Source of the DNA: Lampris incognitus
Taxonomy: Eukaryota; Chordata; Actinopteri; Lampriformes; Lampridae
Assembly: GCF_029633865.1 (NCBI RefSeq)
Contig: NC_079214.1
Location: forward strand, 35,749,804 to 35,813,803
DNA length: 64,000 nucleotides
Reading direction: 5' to 3'
Made by a program: the position numbers and the translations under genes. The notes beneath the pieces were generated by a model that saw only the letters and a list, made by a program, of their open reading frames with translations, made no database searches and was not told the DNA's origin. This document shows positions 36,601-47,400 of the stretch, one piece after another (the first letter of the stretch is position 1; each line of letters begins with the position of its first letter).

Positions 36601-39600
36601 CATGGCAGCAACTCAATGCATTTAGGCATGTAGACATGGTCAAGACGATCTGCTGCAGTTCAAACCGAGCATCAGAATGGGGAAGAAAGGTGATTTAAGT
36701 GACTTTGAACGTGGCATGGTTGTTGGTGCCAGACGGGCTGGTCTGAGTATTTCAGAAACTGCTGATCTACTGGGATTTTCACGCACAACCATCTCTAGGG
36801 TTTACAGAGAATGGTCCGAAAAAGAGAAAATATCCAGTGAGCGGCAGTTCTGTGGGCGAAAATGCCTTGTTGATGCCAGAGGTCAGAGGAGAATGGCCAG
36901 ACTGGTTCGAGCTGACAGAAAGGCAACAGTAACTCAAATAACCACTCATTACAACCGAGGTATGCAGAAGAGCATCTCTGAACGCACAACACGTCGAACC
37001 TTGAGGCAGATGGACTACAGCAGCAGAAGACCACACCGGGTGCCACTCCTGTCAGCTAAGAACAGGAAACTGAGGCTACAATTCGCACAGGCTCACCAAA
37101 ATTGGACAATAGAAGATTGGAAAAACGTTGCCTGGTCTGATGAGTCTCGATTTCTGCTGCGACAGTCGGATGGTAGGGTCAGAATTTGGCGTCAACAACA
37201 TGAAAGCATGGATCCATCCTGCCTTGTATCAACGGTTCAGGCTGGTGGTGGTGGTGTAATGGTGTGGGGGATATTTACTTGGCACACTTTGGGCGCCTTA
37301 GTACCAATTGAGCATCGTGTCAACGCCACAGCCTACCTGAGTATTGTTGCTGACCATGTCCATCCCTTTATGACCACAGTGTTCCCATCTTCTGATGGCT
37401 ACTTCCAGCAGGATAACGCGCCATGTCATAAAGCTCGAATCATCTCAGACTGGTTTCTTAAACATGACAATGAGTTCACTGTACTCAAATGGCCTCCACA
37501 GTCACCAGATCTCAATCCAATAGAGCACCTTTGGGATGTGGTGGACTGGGAGATTCGCATCATGGATGTGCAGCCGACAAATCTGCAGCAACTGCGTGAT
37601 GCTATCATGTCAATATGGACCAAACTCTCTGAGGAATGTTTCCAGTACCTTGTTGAATCTATGCCACGAAGGATTAAGGCAGTTCTGAAGGCAAAAGGGG
37701 GTCCAACCCGGTACTAGCAAGGTGTACCTAATAAAGTGGCCAGTGAGTGTAGGCTATGCTTACACCACAGGTGTTGATGCCCAGTTATTTTTTTACCTGT
37801 ATTCTATTTATTTATTTATTTTGACCACCAGTTTATGCCTGCTTTTTAAAAAAGTGACCCATATCCAATTCCTGTGCTTACACCATAACTCTGGATTGCA
37901 CTTGAAATAACCTGTATGCATAGGCCTACATGAGAATTTGTCAACAATATGGAGGTAAAGAACCACACGTGTACGCCGCATCATTCAAAATTTGCCGAGT
38001 GAGAGTGTCACATTTTGAAAGATGTGTGATTTTTAATGACCCTAAAAAAATCTGATCTGTGTGGTTACATTAGTCACATTGGCAGATATCAGATTCCTAT
38101 CCAATATATTTCCATTTACGAATGTTGTCAAAATTAGATCTGAAAATATCAGATTCCATGAACTTTTTTTCCCAGTTACATGGTCATAATACATGTGCGA
38201 TCTGTGTGCCACATGTTGAGCAAAAAAGTGGAATTGGGTCACAGTTAGTCTTAAAACAGGCTGCACGGTGGCGCAGTGGTTAGCACTGGCGGGTGGCTCC
38301 CCACCTGCCGCCCAATGACTGCTTGGATAGGCTCCAGCATCCCTGCAACCCTGAGAGCAGGATAAGCGGTTTGAATAACGGATGGATGGATAGACTTAAA
38401 AGTAGCCACAGACATGTGAGGCAGTGCAGCTTTTAGACTCTACATCTTTCAGCCTCATAAACACAAGCCATGTTCAATCCAAATGTTTTTGAGAAGTCAA
38501 GAAATTAAAGAGGCAAATCAGATGCCACAGTTTTAGCAGACCCCCCCCCCCTCAAAATAAATAAGCAATCTCCCACAAATAGACTTCATCATCAAAACTA
38601 TTTGATGGACAAATCGAGCAGGGCTGAGCAATTACTTATCAATATAAAAATTTGAAACTTGGTCAACTTTTCCACCTTTTCTATGTTAAGATATTTTTAC
38701 TTTATATTTTATTTGATTTTGAGTTTCCATTCAGCTTGTCATATTTGCAACTTCAGAAATCACACAAAAATAACTAGCAAATGGCGGCTATGTCAGATTT
38801 CCCACACAGCCTTTTCACAGTGGATTGATTGGTAGTTCCAACCACGTGTCTTGTGTATAGGAGATGCAGGAGATCCGAAGCAGACATGAAAGCCGTCTGG
38901 TGGAGGTGGACTCAGGAAGACGGAGAGAGTTTGAAAGTAAACTGGCTGACGCGATGCAACAACTCCGCAAGGAACATGACTCCCAGATCCAACAGTACAA
39001 AGAGGAGCTAGAGAAGACCTTTAGTACCAAGGTGCACACACACACACACACACACACAATGCTAGTTAAGAGTACACCAACATCTAAACCGCAACATAAG
39101 TGACACACTTACTGCAGGGTTTTTTTTTCTCAGGTAGAGAATACTCTTTTAGCCAAATATGAGATACTAGGGTGGTGGTACAGCCAATGGTCCTATGAAA
39201 GAAAGGTTGCTAGTTCAAATTTTTGGACCAATTGAGATAATTGGCAGTGACGTCTTTCCCTTTTAACAGTTACCACCAATGTGCTCCTCAGCAAAGCACT
39301 TAACTTAACCCCCATCTGTTGCATTGGAGCTGCTCAGTGGCTAACAGTGGAAAACTGGTTTTAATGGGCAGTTCCCACTGCTTAATTGTGTGAATGGGAA
39401 GTGAGGCATGGCTGGAAAAAAGTGCTTGACTTTTCTTCCCTTGTGTGGTTTTCTCACATTCATGCATTTGTTATTGTGGTTGTTGTTGTTGTTGTTTGTT
39501 GCTCCTCAGTGGCTGACTTCACCATTCCTCACCCGCCTTTTCTCCAAACTGTTTTAAATTTAAATTGTTGTTTAGGGAGCCAGCCAGTTTGTACAGAGAA

Positions 39601-42239
39601 GCATCAGACAGTGCAGCTTTTACTGGTGAGTGGACAGGTGGAGAAGGTGAGAGGATTAGCAAGGACTGCTGGTCAGAGCAGAAAAATTAAATCTGCTTGT
39701 GTAATGTGTCCTATTACATGTAGATGTACATCATTATTTTTCAATAGCAGACTACTCAATCAACAGTATGTTTGTTTCACTCCAACAGAATATTATTTTT
39801 GAAGTTTACAGAATATTATTTTGGAAGTTTTCTATGCTGTGTGTGTGTGTGGTGGCATTCAATTCTCTCCATTCTACAGCTGGAGAATGCCCAACAGGCT
39901 GTGCTGGAGAAGAATGATGTTGCTTCAGCCACCAAAGATGAGCTTACAACAACCAAGCTCCGTATGGAGAGCCTCAGCTCCCAGCTACTGCGGTATCAGA
40001 AAGAGGTAGGTAGCTAAAATGAATCAATGACAAACCCTGAAAGTATTAGTCCTAGGGCACAACAAAACAACAGCATGAAAAACATTTAATACTAAAGTGG
40101 GATTGACATGTGTTACCTGCCATTGGAGAAATTGTAAAATCCCATCTTTCCTGCTCTTGCATATTTTATCTTTTTTTACAACAGGTCAGCTTTTTGAACT
40201 GATGCAAGCATAAAAACATCACTGTGATATTTCCGATACAATGCCTTTCCATTCAGTTTTTCTCATTCACAACTTAAAACCTTGCAAAAAGAAAAAGAAA
40301 ATGCATAAATGGATATAGTATCATTCCATGTGTTCTCTCTCTCCCTCTGTCAGAAAGGCGTGCTGGAGGGCCGTGTGCAGGAGTTGGAGCGAACCCTGGA
40401 CAGGGAGAGGGAGGTATGGCACCAGAAGTTGCATCAAAAGGAGCAGGAGCTGCTGACCATGCGCAGCCAAATGTTTAGCCAGTTGGAGGACTATGAGAGC
40501 CTGCTGGATGTCAAGCTGGCCCTGGACATGGAGATCAATGCCTACAGGAAGATGCTGGAGGTGGAGGAAAAGAGGTATGCCATGTGCAAGAAAGACCAGC
40601 GCTGGGAAGCTGTCTGAAAATCAACGTCATGTACCCACAGAATCCTCAACAAAAGCATTGTCGTCATTATTAGATGCTTTTTGTTACTGCTGTTAAAGGT
40701 TTTGTTTTTACTTCTTTATTTTTCTGATGTCCAATGATTCAAGGTACATGGTATAATAACCAAGCACTTTAACCACCCTTGATTAAATTTTTAATTTTTT
40801 TTCTTTTTCAAAAAGACTTCTAAGGGTTGTCCGGGTAACATAGTGGTCTATTCCATTGCCTACTAACATGAGGATCACCGGTTCGAATCCTCGTGTTACC
40901 TCTGGCTTGGTCAGGCGTCCCTACAGACACAATTGGCCGTGTCTGCGGTTGGGAAGCCGCGTGTGGGTATGTGTCTCGGTCGCTGCACTAGCGCCTCCTC
41001 TGGTTGGTCAGGGTGCCTGTTCAGGGGAGAGAGGGAACTGGGGGGGAAAAGCATGATCCTCCCACGTGCTACGTCCCCCTGGTGAAACTCCTCACTGTCA
41101 GGTGAAAAGAAGTGGCTGGTGACTCCACATGTATCGGAGGAGGCATGTGGTAGTCTGCAGCCCTCCGCGGATCAGCAAAGGGGGTGGAGTGGGTGGAGCA
41201 GTGACCGGGATGGCTCGGAAGAGTGGGGTAAATGGCCAAGTACAATTGGGGAGAAAGACGGTGATAAATCCAAAAAAAGAAAAAGTTTGTGAAATTATAA
41301 GCATGAACACCAATACAACTGTTTTATCCATTATTACAAGAGAAATGGACTGCAAGAGTAGAAAATGATTAGGTGTAAAACAGTCTCATATCCAGAATAT
41401 AGGCAAATATACCTGACAACAAATGAAGCCTTAATAACACTGCCAAGGGTAGGAAAGAAAAATGAAAATAAGTTCAATAAATGGGTAAGATCCTTGCTTG
41501 CCTGAAAATCTTAATTCTCTAAGACTAACTGCTCTTCTTGACCTGCCTGTTCTGTACTATTTACTTCTTTTGGTTTGTTTGTTTACTGTGCAGCACTGTG
41601 GTCTGCATTGGGCTTTTTTTCAGAGGTGCCTTCATGATGGGAGAAAACTAAAGGGAAAATAAAAAAACTGACTTATTTTGACTTTTTCAGGCTGCACCTG
41701 TCACCAAGCCCCTCCGAGCGTAAGACTGTGTCGTGGACACATGAGCACAGTGCCCGGAGGACACGAGGGAAGAAGCGCAAATATGAAGGACCCTGCGGGA
41801 GCTCACCTGCCTACAAGATGTCCACACATTCATCAACTCAGGGAGCTGTGAGTGTGGCAGAGTTGGATGTGGACGGGAGCTTTGTCATTTTGAAGAACAA
41901 CTCTGAGGAGGTAAGATGTGCTACCTTTGATCAAACTTCACATTGGTTTCTCCCTTTTTAGGGGTTTATGTTTTGATCAGTGCGGAACCGTTTCCTTTTC
42001 CTCTGTGAAGGGGTTCACTTGAGTAGCTTTTTCATCTTACAGCTGAAATATGTGATTTCCACCATCTATCCCTCCCTCTGGCATTTAGAACTACAAACAT
42101 AGTGTTGCAGTCATTGTCGCTTGTACCGTCAGCTCAGCAGTAAACAGATAATAATAATAATAAAGATGATAATAATAATAAATGTATCTATATAGCACTT
42201 TTCTAAACGAGGTTACAAAGTGTAACCTGGTTTAGAAAT

Positions 42240-42270
<31 letters not shown>

Positions 42271-44443
42271 GCAAATGCCTCGTCATCTAATTAGTGACGT
42301 GCATGAATGGATGATCGTCTTTCGTACTGTCCCTACCTACTATGTAGCGAAACCACAGCCAAGGGAATGGGCTTTGGCAGAATCAGCGGGGAAAGTGGAG
42401 GAACCTCCACTTCCACCTTTTGTAAAAATGCCATCCTCAGACCAAAGTAAACCCAAGCAAACTGATGTATTACACACTAAATGGGAACAGTGTTCGGTCA
42501 TATTGATATTAGAATTGGTAGAGTGCCTGTCCAGCAGAAGCATTGCCACATTGTCGTCACATTTCAACCCCTTTTCCTGCTTGGGTAGGGACGTGGTTGC
42601 TGCTGTGTTAGTACTGTGTCAAAAATTTCAACAGTGAGAGTCTGTGATAGTTTTTCTTTTTTTACTGCATTGTTAGCTACTGTTTCTGTGCATTGTGGTT
42701 GCTAATTTCCTGTTGTTTATACCCTTGTACATTGAAAGCACATTGTTTAGTGACTGTTAAAGTGACTGTCATTCATATATTGAATGTTATTGAATGTTTA
42801 TTCAGTGTTTGCTAATAGCTAGCCTATTGCACTGTCATTATTAGCCTTTAGCGCTGCATGCTAACTGTTAACTGTGTATTAGCCTTTTGCCCTGCATGCT
42901 AGCTGCTGTCTGTGTAGATACCTATGTCTAGCATACGTTTGCCATTGCTGTCTATGCTAGACTTTCCATTGCTAATCAGCCTGTATTGTATTTATTGTTA
43001 CGGAATCACACACACACACCCTTTTATGTATCAACCCCCCTTTGAGATAGATAAAGAGCCTAAACTTGGGAGGTGAAAAGAGTGTTTTCCTACTATAGTA
43101 AAGATGGCAGTTAGTGTTATGTAACCTGACTCCATATTCCAGATGGATGAAATAACTGTGGAGAAAAATCCCACATATCGGCACTAAGACTGCTTGGAGA
43201 GTGTGGGATAGGGTTTTTTTGGCCCAGGAAAAATAAATATTGGTTGGGATAACAACAAACCAAATAGGGGATAAATATATTTGAAAGTCTGTCCATTCAC
43301 AACATCTTTAGAATTGAGAGGTTTCTAGACTTGAAGTTAAAAATGTTAGATTTTTTTTTCACCCAATGATAGCGATGCAAGTACACTTTTTTATTTGGTT
43401 ATAGTGCCAACAAAAGTATTTAGGGAGGTTGTTTTTTTTAAATTCAGTGAAAATAAGCAGGCAATTTTTTTGGATAACCATTAATGTTCAGTGGGACAAA
43501 CATTAAGAGAACAAAGAGTCTGCTCTACATACTATGATGGTAATAATGATTATGATGATGTTTATCTGGCAGGTCTACTAGCTGAAATGTGAAAGCCCAC
43601 GTTTAATCCTAGACACCATGTTCTGTCATGTCTTATTTTTGCAGGACCAGCCACTAGGAGGATGGGTGGTTCGCAGGACTTACCCAGAAATGAGTGACAT
43701 CTCCTTCGAGATCCCCCCCACCTATGTGTTGCCTGCTGGTCAGACACTCACCGTAAGTCGTCTGTTACAAAAGGATTACCTGTTGTTATACTCCAGCTGT
43801 ACATTAAACAAGATGCTGATAAGTGGAACCCTTGGTATGATGTACAAGATTGAAATATTATGTCTGGGCATCCGGGTGGCATGGTGGTCTGTTTCCGTTG
43901 CCTACCAGCATGGGGAACGCCGGTTTGAATCCCCCTGTTACCTCCGGCTTGGTCAGGCATCCCTACGCACAATTGGCCGTGTCTGCGGGTGGGAAGGCGG
44001 TTGTGGGTATGTCTCCTGGTCGCTGCACTAGCGCCTCCTCTGGTTGGTTGGGGTGCCTGTTTGGGGGGAGGGGGAACTGGGGGGAATAGCATGATCCTCC
44101 CACACACTACATCCCCCTGGTGAAACTTCACTGTCAGGTGAAAAGAAGCGGCTGGCGACTCCACATGTATCACAGGAGACCTGTTAGTTTGCAGCCCTCC
44201 CTGGATTGGCAGAGGGGGTGGAGCAGAGACCAGAACGGCTCGGGAAATAGGGCAGTTGGCCAAGCACAATTGGGGAGAAGGGGGGGGGGGTATTATGTCT
44301 GTTAAATATGTACATATGGACAATTTGACCTTATTCAAAAATGAAATTAAATGAACCTTGCCACTGAATTTATTTTTTTTTAATCACTGTCTGGACAATT
44401 TAAGCAGTCTGGCTTTACAAAGCTCTGGAATTGGAGTAACTAA

Positions 44444-44498
<55 letters not shown>

Positions 44499-47400
44499 TG
44501 TCAGATCTGGGCAGCAGGTGTAGAAGTAGAGGTCAACCCTAGGGATTTCATCCTCCAGGGCCACAGGAGCTGGGGTCCAGTCACAGATATGAGAGTGGTC
44601 CTTCTGAATCCTGACCAGGAGGTATGTAAAGTTAGTGTGAAATATGACACCAAATTACACAGTGACAGCCATTAGTGTTGTAACAAGCCAGTTTTGTAGG
44701 CTGATATTAAACTGATATACTGACATTTTTGATTTTGATCAGAAATTCTTCACCTTATAGAGGTGGTTTCCAACTCTGGTTAGCTGGATCTCAAGTACAT
44801 CTGGTTTTTATTTTGTTAGATATTCAGCTGTCAGGGAGTTCTTAGACCTGGCTAATTAGGTGACTGTTATTTACAGGGTTTAAATTTTGGAAATGTGTCT
44901 TGTGAATTTTAACATTTTGTCTTTTAATTTTTCTTAAAAATTTAATTATTGAGGATGTTTCCTATAAACCAAGGAGCTCGGTAGTCTTTACTTCTCCCCT
45001 GTTCTTTTTATAATCTTAATAAATACAAATGCTTATTATCACCTTGAGTGGAGTTCTGTTGAAGTCAGCAAAATAAATGATCTTAAATCATTACTGGTGT
45101 CATCTTTAGGAGATGGCAGAGCGCAGGGTGGTGTGCATGCAAGGAAGAAGTGATTTGGAAACTGAGCTGGAGTTCGATGAAGAGTGTGTTGCAGGCAGTG
45201 ATATTCAACACTTCAGAAGACAGGTAAATGGCCACACTCAAAAAAACAAACACCACCCTAGGTCCAATCATGAATTGTAAAACACAATAAATATCACATT
45301 GTCTAAAAACTGACAGCTTTCGTTCTATTTCTTTTGCAAAGCCAAAGAAAAGGAAAAAAAAGTGTTGCTCTGTGTCTTGAATCTGAGTTGCACAGAAGGC
45401 AGCCTCCTGCACTGCAGGTGAGGAGAGCCCTGTGGTGCTGCTGCTCTTCCCCATGAGGCCCAGGCTTTTCCCTTTGCTCACATGCTTATGCACTTTGCTT
45501 CAGTCACCTGGTGCATTGCACGTTTTAGAAGATGCTCGCACTGAGTTTGCTGCTCCCATTCTGTTTGTGTAAATTCATCTCAGTCACCCAGCGCAAAGAA
45601 ATAATAAACTCCACTGGACTGCAAACTGGTTTGAAAACGTTTTGACCTGTGCTTAATTTGTAAATCGGGAGGTCCCGCAACACAGAAAGGGTGCTGTTTC
45701 GGTGGGTCGGGGAAAGAAAAAGTCACGGAACGCATCAAAAAATCCTTAGTGCGCGGAATAACCCGCCGTTCTTGCAACCCGCTCGTCATGTGGCTGGGAG
45801 GTTCGTATCCCAGACTCGCTGTAACCGGTCACGGCCAGAGCGTCCACGGGGTAAGGCATTCATTAGGCCACCCTTACCCGAGGGATAGTGGGTGTAGATC
45901 GGTGTAGTGTTCGGGGACTCGTCGTTCTCCAGCGACCCCTCTGGCCCACCCAGGCGTCTGCAGCCAAGCAACTGAAAGCATTCTCCCTACGTCTCCTTCG
46001 CGGCCTGAGGGTAATGCAATCCATGTGAGGCTTCAGCGTGTAAAATCGCGAGAGCAGCCGACACGAGTTTGAAGGAAGCTGGTGTTACGACTATCTCCTT
46101 CCTGTGGAAACGTGAGCCAGGGGAGTTATTCGACAAGAGTTCCGGCCATATGTCATTGGGTTAATCGGGTGGGATAAGGGGAAAAACTAGAAATAAATGT
46201 ATAAGAAGAAAATGTAAAAAATCCTTAGTGCCTGGAGCATATTGGACAACGTGCGAGCTGTTAACACTACATAAAGCTATCATCACAAAGCATTATTTAT
46301 TTACATTAAAGTATTCACAATAACTACTCAAAATTAGCGGGGATGGGGAGGGGTAGAAACAGCTGTTTACGGTTTGCTTCTCTCCCTCTGTCTCTCACTT
46401 TCGTTGATGGTCCCTTCACTTTCCTGTTGTTTCCCTTCTGCCTGTGGGTCGGTACAATGGGGGGGAAATGGAATTGGGGCCTTAAGTTCTATTTACAACC
46501 ATGAAAAGTAAGCAGGCTAAGAAACCAAACTGAGTGATATGTTCTGTCTCTATCGAGCTTCACTGCGTTTCAGTGCTATCAACAGGGCCGTTATCACCAC
46601 CCTGTCGATCCACCGAAACAACTTTGACCTGTTTGGGGTCTACCTGACCCACTGATTTGAAGAAATTCAACAAATTTGGTCGTCTTTTTGACATTTTACT
46701 AGTTTCCTCCCTGTTGCTGAGGGTATCCTAATTCAAATTACAGTAACTTTAGCTCACACGATGTGTGCAAATCTCACACACTTCAGGTGTCACTGAGTGA
46801 CCTGGAGTACTTTTTTTTTTAATCATATTTAAAATGCAGACAAGTGATTTATGAGTAACTTCAATGGGAAATTAAAGAATGACAGAACAGATAACATTAA
46901 ATATTACACAATTTATTTACAGATTTTGATAGTGACAAGGGAGGTGGCCGGATCCAATCGAATAGGTGCTGGTCCCAATCTGGGAGGTCCCAGAGCCTGA
47001 CCCAGCCCAAATTAAGCCCTGGTTTCATCACATATTTGACTGGCTACTTCAGCTCTGTCTGGTGGAAGAACCCTGTCTTTTCGTGGCGAAGCCACAACAA
47101 TTGAGTGTGAGGACCTAAATGAGGACACTTGTGCAGAAGGGGCTTTACTTTTGGCCTCATCTGAATGAGTCATTCCTACCTGTCAGCTACTTATAATACT
47201 GCTATTACACTATACCTCGGTGGTTTGCCGCACCAACCAGTCCCCAAGCAGGAGGGGTGACACGTTCGGATGGCACCCAAAGTAAGACATTCTGCATAAG
47301 TAAGTGTCCATATTTATGTTCTCCCTCGTTAAAGGGAGTGGCTTCTCCATGGAAATGTTAGCTAGCCAGCCAGCCATGTTTTTTTTTTTGTTTTTTTTTA

